From Saturnia japonica (Eukaryota > Arthropoda > Insecta > Lepidoptera > Saturniidae): a DNA stretch of 64,000 bases. Below the pieces are notes generated by a model. It worked only from the letters and a program-made list of their open reading frames with translations, was not told where the DNA came from and ran no database searches. The position numbers and the translations under genes are program-made. The stretch covers positions 1,485,705 to 1,549,704 of the forward strand of contig CM065334.1 of the NCBI GenBank assembly GCA_033032175.1. Direction: 5' to 3'. This document shows, piece by piece, positions 9,297 to 20,480 of this stretch. Position 1 is the first letter of the stretch, and every line of letters starts with the position of its first letter.

Positions 9297-12200
9297 TTAA
9301 TCATCAAAAATTTTGAATTTAACTCGTCTGCCTGATCGTGTTGTATAAGGCTGAGGTTGACATGTAGGTATAGCGACAGGCAGTGGGACAGCAGTCGATT
9401 GCAGAGGAGACGTAGGTACAGCCACAGTCGGTGTGATAGTTGTAGGTTGCAGGTAAGACGTTGGCGACAACTGAGGTATCCTCGGTGTTGTAGAAACAGA
9501 ACTTGAATCTGATTCCTCAATGAAAGCCGGTTTCACGCGGTCTACGCTTACAACCACATGTTTCCCTTTGTAGTCAATAGTTAGGGTCTTTCCATCACTT
9601 GCCCTCTGAATAACCTGGTATGGACCAGCATAGGGAGGCTGCAAAGGACGCCGGACTGCGTCATCCCGCAAGAACACATGAGAACACGTATTTAAATCTT
9701 TGAAAATAAAAGAACCGGTCTTCGTATGACGTGACGCTGGTACTGGTCGAATTTTCGACATATGTTGACGTAGTTTCGCAACAAAATCAAACACTTCTCC
9801 AGAAGTACCCACTCCAGGAAAATCAGCTAACAACTCACCAGGAAACCGAAGAGTTTCTCCATAAAGCATTTCTGCACAAGTAGCTTTAATATCTTCTTTA
9901 AAAGCTGAACGCATTCCCAAAAGTACAAATGGAAGAGCTTTTGTCCAAGAAATCCCATGACACATTAATGATGCTTTAAGCTGACGATGGATGCGTTCAA
10001 TCATTCCGTTCGCTGCTGGGTGGTAAGCTGTAGTTCTATTTCTTTTAGTGGCGAAACTGCACATAAGTCTTCGAAAAAGGTCGGATTCAAATTGTGTACC
10101 GCGGTCGGTTGTAATAATAGAGGGAACACCAAATCGTGGTATCCATTCTCTCGTGAAAGTATCCGCTACTTCCTCGGCGGTAGTAGTGCGCATCGGCCAA
10201 ACTTCTGGCCATCTGGTGACTCTATCAATGGCTGTGAGACAATTGCGGTAGTCGTCACAGACAGGCAAGGGTCCTATTATATCAATATGGACGTGAAGAA
10301 AACGACCAGATGGTGTGTCAAAAGTTCCAAGTGGAGCATAATTGTGTCTTGAAACTTTACTCTTCTGGCAAGCCTTACACGTACGAGACCACTGACGGCA
10401 ATCTTTATTTATTGAAGGCCAAACGTACCGTTCCGCAACTATACGTAAAGTAGCATTCGGACCAGGATGGCTAAGACTGTGTAACTTATTAAAAATAACA
10501 CGACGTAACTTAGGAGGGACATATGGACGTGGTTTGTCAGTAGTAGTATCACATATTAAGGAAATACTAGTGCCAGGAACTGCAATCGTGATTAGCTTCA
10601 AACTAGAAGAGCCAGATCTTATAAGTTCTGCTAGCTGTTCGTCAGCTTCCTGCAACTTGGCAAGGGTTTCGTACTCTTGCTCAAGAGTGATGGCACTGAT
10701 TCGAGACATAGCGTCGGCTACGACATTGTCTTCTCCTCTAATATGTTGTATATCAGTAGTAAACTGGCTTATAAAAGACAATTGGTTCAGTTGGGATGGA
10801 GGTAATTTATCTCTCCGTTGTACAAAAGCATACAACAGTGGTTTATGATCAGTAAAAATCGTACAATGCTTAATCTCCAAAATATGTCGAAAGTGCTGTA
10901 CACTTTCGTACACCGCTAAAAGTTCCCTGTAATAGGCCGGCCATTGAGACTGTTTTGGGGTAAGCTTCTTACTGAAGAAAGCAAGCGGGACCCATTCTCC
11001 CTTACTTCGCTGCTGCAAGCAAGACCCAATGTGAACGCTAGAGGCATCGGTAAAAAGGCCTAGTTCAGCACCGTATATTGGGTGTTGAAGAAGCGTGGCA
11101 TCACTAAGGCTCCTCTTGCAGGCTTCAAACTGTTCCCGCAGCTTAAGTGTCCAGGGGTATGGTTTAGCACCCTTGCTGTGCGTGGAAACAAGAACTTCAA
11201 TCAATGGCGCTTGAAACTGTGCAGCTTTGGGTATGAAACGGCGATAAAAATTTATCATTCCCAAAAACTTTCTCATCCCTTGCACGGTTTCAGGTGGAGG
11301 GAAATCTAGGAGATTTTGGACACGATCCTTAGGAGGACTTGTACCTTCAGCATTGATCAGGTAACCTAGAAATTTTACTTCGCTAACACCAAGAATACAC
11401 TTAGACGGATTGAGAACAACACCATATTCTTGAAAACGCTTAAAAAGGGTGCGTAAATGTCTTGCGTGACTGGCTTCGTCTGGAGAAAAGATGAGTACAT
11501 CATCTATGTATGGAAAACAAAAATCGAGACCCCGTGTGACCTCATCGATAAAGCGCTGGAACGTTTGGCCAGCATTGCGAAGACTAAAGGTCATGAAGGG
11601 AAATTCGAAGAGGCCAAACGGAGTAACAATGGCGGTCTTCAAAATATCCTCATCAAAAACGGGAATCTGATGGTATGCTTTTACCAGGTCACACGTACTA
11701 AACATGGTAGCACCAGCGAGACTATTAGCAAAGTCATGAATGTGACGAACAGGGTATCGGTCAGGTACTGTTCTGGCGTTCAAAGCGCGATAATCGCCGC
11801 ATGGACGCCAGGTGTTATCTTTTTTGGTGGTCATATGTAACGGAGATGACCAAGCACTTTTAGATGGTTGGGCTGTTCCGCAACGCACCATGGCTTCAAA
11901 CTCCTGCTTGGCTGCATGGAGTTTCTGAGGAGCTAACCGACGGGGCCGGCATGAAACCGGGGGTCCGTCAGTGGTTTTTATAAAATGCACCGTGTTGTGC
12001 TTTACAATCCTGGGCACACCAGGAGGTCGAGTTATCTCTGGAAACTCTGCTAAAATATTAGCAAAACTTGAACTACCAGAAAACAAAGCTTTGACACTAT
12101 TTTGTTGGGATTGTGCAATTGAAGCACAGACAGACAACTTGGTAAGGCCGTCAATTAGACACTTGTGTCGGCAATCTGGTAATAAGTTATAAAAACTAAG

Positions 12201-13079
12201 AAAATCAAAGCCTATTATAGCTGTACTAACATCTGCGATGACAAAATTCCAATCAAAAATCCTTCTTAAACCTAGATCTAAATGAAGTTGAATGCAACCA
12301 TAAGTTTTAATTGAACTACCATTAGCAGCGCCAAGATGGTAGTCATCTGGTTGCACATGATTTCTTAAATATTTTTTAGGAAAACAACATAAGTCTGAGC
12401 CAGTGTCAATTAAATACTGCCGTTTGGAAACCCGATCAGTAACAAATAAACGGCGGCCGGGAGATAAACAATCAGTTGCCGCCTCTACTAATTGTTGATC
12501 CGGATTTTCCGGAGGAATCCAATCCAATGGTTTGGTACACTTAGTTGCTTTAGTGTTGAATTTTTGGTGATACCAACAAATCTTATTCTGCACAGAGTTA
12601 TCCCTACGCAACCGCTGTTTTTCTATAGATCGGCTACGAGAACGACTACACAAGCAAGTTGAGAGATTAGCAACTTGTTGAGTAAGCTCATCAAGTCTTC
12701 GTTCCATTGTTTCATTGAAAGAAGAGCTGGGCGATGTCGGAGCTGAACAAGCCATTACATTATAATTATATGTTTCTAAAACTTTATCTGCTATATCGGT
12801 CATCTTGTCAATTGGCAGATCAACATGTGATGCCAAAATAGCCTGAACATGTTGTGGGAGACGGCGCAACCATAACTGACGAAGAAAGTTTTCATCTAAA
12901 GGTGATGATGATCCTGTCAGAGAACGGAGATGTCTCCAAAACTGTGAAGGTTTTTGGTCACCAATTTCTTCACCATCTAATAATTTACGCATACGTGTCT
13001 CCTCAGATACCGATAATCGTTTAATCAACTCATGCTTAAGCTTACTGTACCGTTGTCCAGTAGGTGGAGGATTAATCAC
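9297..13079 (-). CDS. Gag-pol polyprotein of the gypsy element
   Basis: Open frame of about 1260 codons below a GTG at 13079; the frame stays open upstream to a TAA near 13243, so the true start lies further up. Counting from 13079: end of the capsid region (1-110); a Cys-His box [14 protein letters not shown] (168-181) whose expected fourth Cys is Leu (KPLDW); protease LIDTGS (225-228); reverse transcriptase with D464 and YIDD (524-527); RNase H with TDAS (677-680); integrase with an HHCC finger (H867, H871, C901, C904) and the catalytic triad D933, D992 and E1028 (35 residues apart); then a Ser/Thr/Pro-rich tail. All key catalytic residues are present. No internal stop or frameshift is seen in this span, so the enzyme part could be functional. 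Confidence 0.93.
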   Translation of the reverse strand: MINPPPTGQRYSKLKHELIKRLSVSEETRMRKLLDGEEIGDQKPSQFWRHLRSLTGSSSPLDENFLRQLWLRRLPQHVQAILASHVDLPIDKMTDIADKVLETYNYNVMACSAPTSPSSSFNETMERRLDELTQQVANLSTCLCSRSRSRSIEKQRLRRDNSVQNKICWYHQKFNTKATKCTKPLDWIPPENPDQQLVEAATDCLSPGRRLFVTDRVSKRQYLIDTGSDLCCFPKKYLRNHVQPDDYHLGAANGSSIKTYGCIQLHLDLGLRRIFDWNFVIADVSTAIIGFDFLSFYNLLPDCRHKCLIDGLTKLSVCASIAQSQQNSVKALFSGSSSFANILAEFPEITRPPGVPRIVKHNTVHFIKTTDGPPVSCRPRRLAPQKLHAAKQEFEAMVRCGTAQPSKSAWSSPLHMTTKKDNTWRPCGDYRALNARTVPDRYPVRHIHDFANSLAGATMFSTCDLVKAYHQIPVFDEDILKTAIVTPFGLFEFPFMTFSLRNAGQTFQRFIDEVTRGLDFCFPYIDDVLIFSPDEASHARHLRTLFKRFQEYGVVLNPSKCILGVSEVKFLGYLINAEGTSPPKDRVQNLLDFPPPETVQGMRKFLGMINFYRRFIPKAAQFQAPLIEVLVSTHSKGAKPYPWTLKLREQFEACKRSLSDATLLQHPIYGAELGLFTDASSVHIGSCLQQRSKGEWVPLAFFSKKLTPKQSQWPAYYRELLAVYESVQHFRHILEIKHCTIFTDHKPLLYAFVQRRDKLPPSQLNQLSFISQFTTDIQHIRGEDNVVADAMSRISAITLEQEYETLAKLQEADEQLAELIRSGSSSLKLITIAVPGTSISLICDTTTDKPRPYVPPKLRRVIFNKLHSLSHPGPNATLRIVAERYVWPSINKDCRQWSRTCKACQKSKVSRHNYAPLGTFDTPSGRFLHVHIDIIGPLPVCDDYRNCLTAIDRVTRWPEVWPMRTTTAEEVADTFTREWIPRFGVPSIITTDRGTQFESDLFRRLMCSFATKRNRTTAYHPAANGMIERIHRQLKASLMCHGISWTKALPFVLLGMRSAFKEDIKATCAEMLYGETLRFPGELLADFPGVGTSGEVFDFVAKLRQHMSKIRPVPASRHTKTGSFIFKDLNTCSHVFLRDDAVRRPLQPPYAGPYQVIQRASDGKTLTIDYKGKHVVVSVDRVKPAFIEESDSSSVSTTPRIPQLSPTSYLQPTTITPTVAVPTSPLQSTAVPLPVAIPTCQPQPYTTRSGRRVKFKIFDD

Positions 13080-13343
13080 AACATCTTCAATTTCTTGAGC
13101 ATATTTTTCATCAAGATGAGCGACTATATAGTTAAATTTAGTGGAATCAGTGGTTATACCTGCTATATCGAATTGAGCCTCCGCTACAGCAAACCAATAC
13201 TCAGGTCGATGAGGCCAAAATGGAGGTATTTTCGCTGAAATTTAAAAAAATTTTAGATTCATTATCCCTGGAAAGGCGCGCTTGTAAAATAGCATTCTCC
13301 TCGTTCAGCATATCAATTCCACTTTAAACTTCTCATCAGCCAT
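13080..13343 (-). pseudogene. Gag N-terminus of the gypsy element, frameshifted
   Basis: A plausible gag ATG lies at 13343 (MADEKFKVEL). That frame meets TGA after about a dozen codons. A second frame (from DMLNEENAIL) carries on to an oligo-T/A run near 13243-13252, and a third ([20 protein letters not shown]) is continuous with pol. Two single-base lesions therefore separate the start from the long frame. The PHRPEYWF and INPPP motifs are typical of this gag type. Confidence 0.7.
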
Positions 13344-13980
13344 ATCCCGTGATTAAACCAAAATGACCAAAAATATAAAAAGTTTCTCGTGGGGGAGAAT
13401 GTGACACCTCAACCACTTTACAACAAAAAAATAAAAGAAAGAGAAAAAAAATGAATATTAGACACAAAAATTAAGCTATTATGTCTTATTCTATTTGTAA
13501 CAATGTTAAATACAAAGAACAATATTTAATTTAAAATTGAACGACCCATTACAAATATTAATTTAAAAATAATAATTCCAAAATTGTCGTATACAAATGG
13601 AAACGCACTCCCTTAAAATTATAGTTATTGTTGACATGGAAACCATTAAACAGTCATGACAAAATATTTTTTTTGATTAAACTGACGTTCAATATTATTT
13701 ATAAAAACATATTAATTGGTAGTACACAGAATTATTTAGGAGATTAAAAATAAGGTTATAGATTGTTGGTATGCACTCTCAGAATAATGGAAACACGCAC
13801 CAATGCACTTACACTGCACTATGATATACCACAGCGATGCCAGGTGGAGGTTCTGTCCTCCGCAAATTTGGCCGCTGTTGTCATGGCCAGCCCTTGACGA
13901 TTAGTTGCGACTGTGACAGTTCGACAATATATATTATTTTGAATATAATTGTTGTTATTGTGTTCGAGCATCGGTCACAA
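13344..13980 (-). other. Untranslated leader of the gypsy element
   Basis: AT-rich segment between primer site and gag ATG, no open frame. Confidence 0.6.
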
Positions 13981-13995
13981 ACGTCGGGGTCACCA
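13981..13995 (-). promoter_or_regulatory. Primer binding site, complementary to tRNA-Trp
   Basis: Minus strand TGGTGACCCCGACGT, one base after the 5' LTR. The same sequence is the known tRNA-Trp primer site of Rous sarcoma virus and of CsRn1-type elements. Confidence 0.85.
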
Positions 13996-13996
13996 G

Positions 13997-14202
13997 TTTG
14001 GCGTGTTCAATAATAACGCTAGTCAGTAGGGCTTTAGCACATGTACTTTATAATATTATAATACAAGTTTTTAGTACAAAACGTGTCGTGAAACCAACCG
14101 TCTGATTTTCATATGTCCATCTGTTAAGTCATCACCTAAGTATTTTTAATATTAACAATAAGAAACAGCCAGTACAAAAATAGTGGCGAATGAGGCGCCA
14201 CA
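13997..14202 (-). repeat. 5' LTR of the gypsy element
   Basis: 206 bp, 203 identical to the copy at 9066-9271 (one A/C change and two changes in GATATG versus GTTAAG). Carries the element promoter. Outer flank ATAT (14203-14206). Confidence 0.92.
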
Positions 14203-14224
14203 ATATCAAGGACTCTTTGTGTAT

Positions 14225-14335
14225 GCCTCATTATCCTAGTAGTCCTAAGCGCAACTGCTATGCTCGAATTCCTGGGTTCGATTCCGAAGTGCTATTGAGT
14301 TTTTCTATGAAATTCTCATTATTTTGTGTACGAAA
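14225..14335 (+). repeat. tRNA-derived SINE copy
   Basis: Degenerate A box (ATCCTAGTAGTC) and B box (GGGTTCGATTC), then GAGTTTTTCTATGAAATTCT as in the copies at 21955 and 27245. Truncated at its 3' end. Confidence 0.75.
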
Positions 14336-14815
14336 TTCCTTGATTTTTTATTGGATGCAAGTATGTATAAGTATACAAATTGCTACTTCAATTGAGACGC
14401 GAACATGCGACATATAATTGTCCATGTAAAAAGCATGGTGGCCGGAGGTCAACTGTGACTTATCCAAATTTTTACGAAAATATTATTTTACAAACCATCA
14501 AAACGACAAACCCAGGCACTTAAATAACTTTCGTATATACTTTCATATGTTTTTAATGAAAAACTTTTATTTTGAAATTACAAACAGATACTTAAATTTT
14601 TTGTTTGTATTTATGGTACAAAAAAAATTATTTATTCCCTTGGTAACACTGAATTTCATCTAGTTTCATCGCAGGTAGATATGCTCCTATCGCCCGATCT
14701 TCCCATGCTAGTAAACTATAATCTTTTCCAGGTATACCGAATCCTCGTTATTGGGTATGCATTCTGAAGGTTGTACACATCGTCCGGATTTTTCCACATA
14801 TCTGAAAATAACAAT
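14336..14815. other. Repeat remnants
   Basis: Positions about 14527-14625 resemble the terminal part of the ACTAGCTG Helitron-like family (TATATACTTTCATATG, ATTACAAACAGA). Nothing else recognised. Confidence 0.45.
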
Positions 14816-15091
14816 TATTATATTAAAACGTGAAGCAAAGCTTTATACCCCCTTTTAAGCGTATTGCTTGCACGGAAGATTGTGTAATTTGGCATGGTTA
14901 AAGTTTATATGGAGAAGGAGTGCAGAAAGCTAAATTTTATCTATGATATCTGATACTAATATATTAAATAAAATAAATTAATATATGTGATATATATTCA
15001 CTGTTTAGGTTCATACTGCAAATGTCAAACAGAGAATAGGGTATGAATTAAAAATCGCTGGTCAAATTTCGATCATTGAGCGACCGCTAGT
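14816..15091 (+). repeat. Helitron-like element, GCGACCGCTAGT family, internally deleted
   Basis: Matches 37808-38164 (ACGTGAAGC, TACCCCCTTTTAAGCGTATT, TATATGGAGAAGGAGTGCAG, GAGCGACCGCTAGT) but lacks about 80 bp in the middle. Confidence 0.75.
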
Positions 15092-16114
15092 AATAATAAC
15101 AATATTTAACATTTTTGTGTGACATCCGCCTGCACATGTCGACCTGAGGGGGTTACATGTACAGGTGCGCCTGCTTTGGTCTACTGCACGTCCTGTCGTG
15201 ACATGTATGGGATAGTCAGGTATGTAGTTAGGTCTTCCTACCACTTTTTATATTTATTGACTTTATCAAAAACGATTTCTTTGTTGAAATATGGTTTCAT
15301 TTCCTTCAATTTTCCTAATAACAATACTTATAAGTGACTCCTTTCTTGACCAGCTTATGATATTCTTTGCTTTTAGAAATGAAAACTTCTTTAGTAACAT
15401 TGTGATTTGAAACGCGATGAAACTAAAAAGCGACACTAATAAGAGTTAAACACATAAATCTATACGCTCTTGCTTGCGAGAGAACGAGATAGAATTAATT
15501 ACATACTGTTTCCAAATACCTAGGTCTTCGCTTTGTACCTGTCTGTACGCCTGCGTTTTAGGATGCTTTGAGAAAAGGTGTCAAAGCCTATTATTGGCTA
15601 TTCGCACTATTGACTATCACAGTACTTTGAAATCATGTATATGTAGTACATATATATAGTACAGCACATCAAAGTTTAGTCAGTCAGGCAAGCGGGCAAG
15701 TAGGCAGGCAGGCAGTCGGTCAACGAATCACTTGTTTGCCTATTGCAAATTCAAAGACAATCGTACTTAAGGAATAAAGTCCAGTCTTGCGTTGTGTAGC
15801 TAAAAAACACACATTAACTATTTTATCATGCATCCATACGATGAGATACCAACCCCTTTAGAGAAATTAGAAAAGAACTAAAATGACTTATGCTGGCGAC
15901 CGCAGGACACGCCCTCACGCACATATTATCACTCATACAAATAGTTTTTTGATGTGTAACATCTAATGTGGAGGGTCAGAACAGTTGTTGGCGTGGCTAC
16001 GCTTTGGCTCGAACGTTGGCGGTGTGGAGCTGAGTTCGTTTTTTTTTTAATAGACAGACTGGATCATTTCATAGTTTAATGTTAAAACATGGATAGATTA
16101 AAAGCGGTTAGTTG
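15092..16114. other. Non-coding DNA with an interspersed repeat
   Basis: Positions 15667-15765 (AGTCAGTCAGG... TTTGCCTATTGCAAATTCAA) recur inverted at 21840-21935. No gene recognised. Confidence 0.45.
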
Positions 16115-16210
16115 GGATCGCGACCACAATACACATAGTAATAAAATAAACATCACCACAACATTGATTTTATTTTGGTTTTTCATTTTCCGGGATTACC
16201 CGGTGTTTTT
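16115..16210 (+). repeat. Single diverged copy of the 125-bp monomer
   Basis: GGGATCGCGACCACAATACACATAG followed at a distance by TTTTGGTTTTTCATTTTCCGGGAT, the same order of blocks as in the array at 49130-50395. Confidence 0.55.
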
Positions 16211-17277
16211 TTAAAATATTCACGAAGATGTTTGAATATGCCGAGCGTCCAGTGAAAGCCAAGTTTTGTTTAAATCATGTGCCGCGCCGGTCTTTTGCGC
16301 AGGTTTAAAAAACGGCACAGGTACGCTCCGGTCTACCCGCGTAGGTAGACCTGTACAGGCAGACCTTAGCCCTTGTGGTTGGTTTAATATGAGGTTTATA
16401 TTACCCTTGTGTACAGAAGCACCCTGGAACGTAAGCGGTCAAGCAATGTTTAGACTTTAGTCTCAAGATGTTATCCTTATCACTATTTCTGTTTTTGATG
16501 AGATCTTCTAAATAAATCAGTATTTTCCTGACGTCGTATATTCCGTGACGTAGATCGGTGTTTCTCCCTAGAAGTATCTCGAGAAGTATCTGGAAATATA
16601 TAGATATACTAGCAGTGTGCTCGCGGCTCTGCGTGCGTTTGTCACTACGCAGTAGTTATTTACATGACGTCATTTTATATTATTGACAATTCATAATTAG
16701 GTACATTAGTGGAAGGACATGTACATATTGAACTTACTGTTCCTGATGGTAAACACAGCAAAATCCAAACACAACGGCGAGCACCGAGAGATCTATTATA
16801 TTCTAAGACATCTGTTGTAGTATTCAAGATTTTTATAGCATATAAATTATAGAATCATGTATGCTTCCTGTCTACAAAATTTGATCAGAAACCGTTGAGA
16901 ACTGATGAAAACTTAAATACTTGTAAAATTTATTTTTGTTTTACGATTCCTAAAACTGTTATTAAAAATTATCATTGCACATCATTTATGGATTGACTTA
17001 TACTTCCCGTGTATAAAATTTCATCAAAATAGGCCAAGAATTAACGAAGCCATTTTTTTAATTCATTTTCTCAATATGATATTTAAAACTTTTCTACCCT
17101 ATCATTTGATCAATGATATAAGCTTCCCTTGTACGAAATTTTCATAAAAATCGGTCAGGCCGTTTTTGAGTTAAATCCGGGCATACAAACAGACAGACAA
17201 AAATAATTTAATGGTTTATTCGTGATCTTGTTTATATAATTTGCCTATCGGGTAATTCGGAAAACATATAAATGTAC
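16211..17277. other. Non-coding DNA
   Basis: GGTCTACCCGCGTAGGTAGACC at about 16331 is a short hairpin. Positions 16731-16805 match the start of the repeat at 60160 (GATGGTAAACACAG, CACCGAGAGATCTA). No gene seen. Confidence 0.4.
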
Positions 17278-17410
17278 AGACAGGACAATTGGAACAGAGA
17301 AATTTCTTTGGAGATTTCTACTTGTCTACCCGACTAGTAGAATACATCGACAGAAGATCGCAGCCAAATAACCTTGTGTTAAAAAAGGTGTCAAGGTCAA
17401 GGTTGGGTAC
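17278..17410 (+). repeat. Interspersed repeat (AGAAGATCGCAGCCAAATAA family)
   Basis: Recurs at 47050-47235 (same strand) and 36728-36965 (inverted). Non-coding, class unknown. Confidence 0.7.
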
Positions 17411-17716
17411 TCGCTAGTGATACTTATGGTATTATATATATATGTATTATTCATTTTTTGTAAGATCAGCAAACTTAGTCAAGAATCTTAACATATTTAA
17501 TTCACCTACAAATTTCATACGAGCAGAATTTTCAAAACTGGTTTGACATGATTTCCTGTTTTTTTCCCCCAATTGTTTTACTTTCATTAGTTGGTAATTA
17601 CAATAATAATTATATTTTATAAATTAACATAAAGCAGACGAGCATTAATTTAGTCTCTATATGCGAAAACAGTTAAATGGTGTAAAATTAATTAATATTT
17701 CGTATCCATTTAGAAT

Positions 17717-18142
17717 TTAAACACTGTATGTTTTCCAAATGAAATTAAATAAGTACCCATAGGTTATGGGTACCATGGCTACCATCAAGCGGGCCATATA
17801 TTTGCCATTTATATTGTATTTAAAAAAAACTTCGTCCCTGAAGGCGGTCGCCGGACCGCACACGTTTAAAAAAAAATTTCTTACCGCAACTGACTCTTCT
17901 GAAAGCTGTAGTTCAGGATCGATATGTTTATTTAATAATAAAGTGAATTTTTTAATGTATTCGTCGTATTCGGTCGTTCTTCTGTGCTGTAACAACTTAT
18001 TTTCCGGCACTGTTGAATGTATTTCAGATGTGCCGCCATTTTTATAATGGGACGCCATATTGATTTCTCTTTTTAAATTCTCAACGAACTTGTACTTTTG
18101 GAATATTTTGAACAGTATATTCTTCAATTTTTCACTGGTCAT
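17717..18142 (-). CDS. Orphan single-exon ORF, possible small membrane protein
   Basis: I do not recognise this protein. From the first ATG (18142, MTSEKLKNILF) it has 141 residues; a second ATG at 18058 (MASHYKNGGT) has a good AAT context and gives 113. The body is hydrophilic (LLQHRRTTEYDEYIKKF, LNKHIDPELQLSEESVAV), and the C-terminus ends in a hydrophobic stretch with LMVAMVPITYGYLFNFIW, which could be one tail-anchor-like membrane segment. The frame is open a further 38 codons upstream without an ATG. It lies between repeats and matches no transposon protein I know. It could be a lineage-specific gene, a retrocopy, an exon of an unrecognised gene, or a chance frame. Confidence 0.4.
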   Translation of the reverse strand: MTSEKLKNILFKIFQKYKFVENLKREINMASHYKNGGTSEIHSTVPENKLLQHRRTTEYDEYIKKFTLLLNKHIDPELQLSEESVAVRNFFLNVCGPATAFRDEVFFKYNINGKYMARLMVAMVPITYGYLFNFIWKTYSV

Positions 18143-18344
18143 AATAATCGATTTGTGCCTTCTCGATTGTGAGCTATTGTAATAATTGTAATCGTTTGTG
18201 TTCTCTGTCGAGTTATCGATTGGTGAATTATAATTTTTTAAGACAAGCGACGTCAATTCCGCCGTTTTTAAACTAAAATTTAAATAATATACAAGATAAA
18301 TTTAAAATGTAATAAACCCCGACATAAATAAGGTTATTTAGACC

Positions 18345-18690
18345 ATTTCAATGAGCTGATCATGATGATGCTCTGAGTTGGTGAGGAGTTAGGTATCTTA
18401 CATACTCCAGATGACGTTGCAACATCAGGTTTTACTTATATCATTGAAGTAACAGAATACCAAATCTCGACTCAATCAGACCTGTGGAAGATGCTCACAT
18501 CTATTTATCAACAAGAAAAGAGCTGATAATCTTGAAACGGTTGAACAGATTTTCTTGAATCATAGCTAAGAACACTGTCGATCAAGTCACCTTTCAAACA
18601 AACAAAATCGGTTCAGCCGTTTGTAAGTTACCACAGACAGACACACGTTAAACTTCTATCACCCCTTTTTTTGCGTCAGAGGTTAAAAAA
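18345..18690 (+). repeat. Interspersed repeat, pair with 50880-51120
   Basis: Long shared blocks, for example AACAGAATACCAAATCTCGA and AGAAAAGAGCTGATAATCTT. Ends near AGACAGACACACG. Non-coding. Confidence 0.75.
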
Positions 18691-18866
18691 TGTAGTATGC
18701 TTAGGTACCTAAGTAAGCAACTATGCACTTTTATGTACGACATAAGCTACATCTAAGTTGTGTTCTGCTATTTAGTTAAACTCCTTTATCGTACCAAAGA
18801 AAAGTAGCTCGAAAAGTTTTTTCCCGCTTGTAAACAACACGATGAAGTTAGCCGTAAATGATTTTT

Positions 18867-20274
18867 ACCCGACTGCGAAAAAGGAGGGTTATGTTTTTCG
18901 AACGTGTGTATGTGAATTCATCAGAGGGAATACGAATTCGATTCCGTATGGATGACGGACTTTTCAATATTGCAATGTTGAAATCCCTCACTAAGGTTTC
19001 TTATACCACTATTACAGATATTATGTATGCGGATGATTTGTGCTTTGTTGAAGATACGTTGGAAGGTTTGCAGAACCTTATCTCAGGTCTTGACGAAGTA
19101 TGTGTAAAGTTTGGCCTTAAGATAAACGTCAAGAAGACGGAAGTAATGACAGTGAATGCTTATAGCAGCGTGGTCCCCGTTATAACAATTGGTGAGGAAA
19201 TTCTGAAATTAGTGGAGAAGTTTAAGTACCTAGGTAGCACAATAACATCTAAGTGTGACTTAGACAACGAAATAAACAGCAGGATAGGAGCGGCCGTTGC
19301 AACTTTTGGTAAATTGCGGTCAAAGGTATTTCGTTCGCATGACCTCAAACTATCCACTAAGATCAGTGTGTATATGGCCACTATTTTACCAAATCTCCTC
19401 TACTTCTCTGAGACGTGGGTTTTGTACCGGAAGCACATTCGATTACTTGACAGATTTCATCTTAAATGCCTACGGGATATCATGAACATCCGATGGTCGG
19501 ACCGAGTTCGGAACTCGAATGTACTAAGACGTGCAAATGTCGGCGGCATTGAAATGTATCTGATGCGACGACAGCTACGTTGGTGCGGACATGTGTCTCG
19601 TATGCCGGAAAGTAGAGTGGCGAAGCGCATCTTCTTTTCAGAACTCCAGTACGGTAAGCGTAAACGCGGTGGACAGTACCTCAGATATAAGGATGTTCTA
19701 AAAAGGCACATGAAGCGATGCAAAATAGAGCCCTCTCAGTGGGAGACAAAAGCAGCACAGCGCAATGAATGGAGACACCTTGTTCAGCTACAGGCAAACG
19801 CCTTTGAATCTCAGCGCTGTGATAACCTCGATAAGAGACGAGACGATTTAAAGACCAGACCATCTGTGGTCATACCTTACAGTTATGTTGGTGGAGTTTT
19901 AACATGCCCGACATGCACTCGTACCTTTATCAACAAAATTGGGTACAGTAGTCACTACAAAGCACATCAAAGGGCAGAACAGCAATGTCCTGATTAAGTT
20001 ATTTTATACATATCCAGAGAATCAAAAGTCGCTGTAGCTGAAATCGGCCAGGATGACACACACACACACACATGTACGTGCTGCCTTTGTCACGCTCTGT
20101 AGCCTAGACGGCTTTATGGATTTTATCATACGAGGTGTCTTTAGATTCGTCTTAATTGTAGGAGTGACATAGGCTTTATGATATTTAAGTGCGACGTCTA
20201 GGAATCAAGTAAAAAGCAAAAATATGTTTTTGTTTTTAATTTAGTCAAGTGTTTTTTGTTTTTTGCAGTTGAGT
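18867..20274 (+). mobile_element. ACCCGACTGC TIR element, split by a LINE
   Basis: Left end ACCCGACTGCGAAAAAGGAG (18867) and right end GCAGTTGAGT (20265-20274, diverged inverse). The left 45 bp and the right part from TTTGTCACGCTCTGTAGCC (20085) are contiguous in the copies at 60836-61131 and 43201, so the sequence between is an insertion. Confidence 0.75.
18915..20075 (+). mobile_element. 5'-truncated LINE: reverse transcriptase C-half plus zinc finger
   Basis: Continuous frame to a TAA at 19995-19997. It encodes the reverse transcriptase palm with [13 protein letters not shown], then [23 protein letters not shown], a thumb/connection region ([20 protein letters not shown]) and a terminal C2H2-like finger [21 protein letters not shown]. 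This layout is that of endonuclease/reverse transcriptase LINEs; I do not assign the clade. The endonuclease and fingers domains are missing, so the copy is dead on arrival. The ATG at 18858 belongs to the host TIR repeat and is not a genuine start. A (CA)n run at 20053-20071 lies at the 3' end. Confidence 0.85.
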
Positions 20275-20284
20275 TTTTTGTTTG

Positions 20285-20480
20285 CTTTTTAACCGATTTC
20301 AACAAAAAACGGGACAGGTTACTGAATTCGAATGTTTTTTAATGGATGTTCAGCCATATATTCTTTGTTTGCGAAAGATATGAAGGGTGGCCCCATTTTA
20401 ATTTCATTAGCATTTGACTTTCAACTTTGAAGATAGACAAGGGAACCTTTCAAAATCATTAGTAGTTTTTTTTTTGTTAA
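20285..20480 (+). repeat. Interspersed repeat (AATTCGAATG...ACTTCGAAG family)
   Basis: Blocks AATTCGAATGTTTTTTAATG, ATGGATGTTCAG and AAGGGAACC-like ends recur at 22620-22810 (inverted), 35865-36000, 37025-37240 and 45125-45355 (inverted). Confidence 0.6.

Larger units (their letters stand above)
9066..14202 (-). mobile_element. Nearly complete Ty3/gypsy LTR retrotransposon, CsRn1 type
   Basis: 5137 bp, read on the minus strand, with LTRs at both ends, a 4-bp ATAT direct repeat outside (9062-9065 and 14203-14206), a tRNA-Trp-type primer site, a polypurine tract and a gag-pol frame. Assignment to the CsRn1 group rests on the CWYH...C cysteine-histidine box in gag and on the primer site; both are known marks of that clade. 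There is no envelope gene. The two LTRs differ at only 3 of 206 positions, so the insertion is recent. The start of gag is disrupted by frameshifts, so this copy may not make a full gag. Confidence 0.93.

Noticed and set aside
9987..12192. Several plus-strand frames of 67-127 codons
   Set aside because: All are antisense to the gypsy pol frame and show no motif.
17717..18256. Longer form of the orphan ORF starting at 18256
   Set aside because: Its first codon is TTG, which is not a normal start in insect nuclear genes; the first ATG is at 18142.
18858..18914. Met and first 19 codons of the LINE frame as a true protein start
   Set aside because: This stretch is the end of the TIR repeat, also present at 43201 and 60836.
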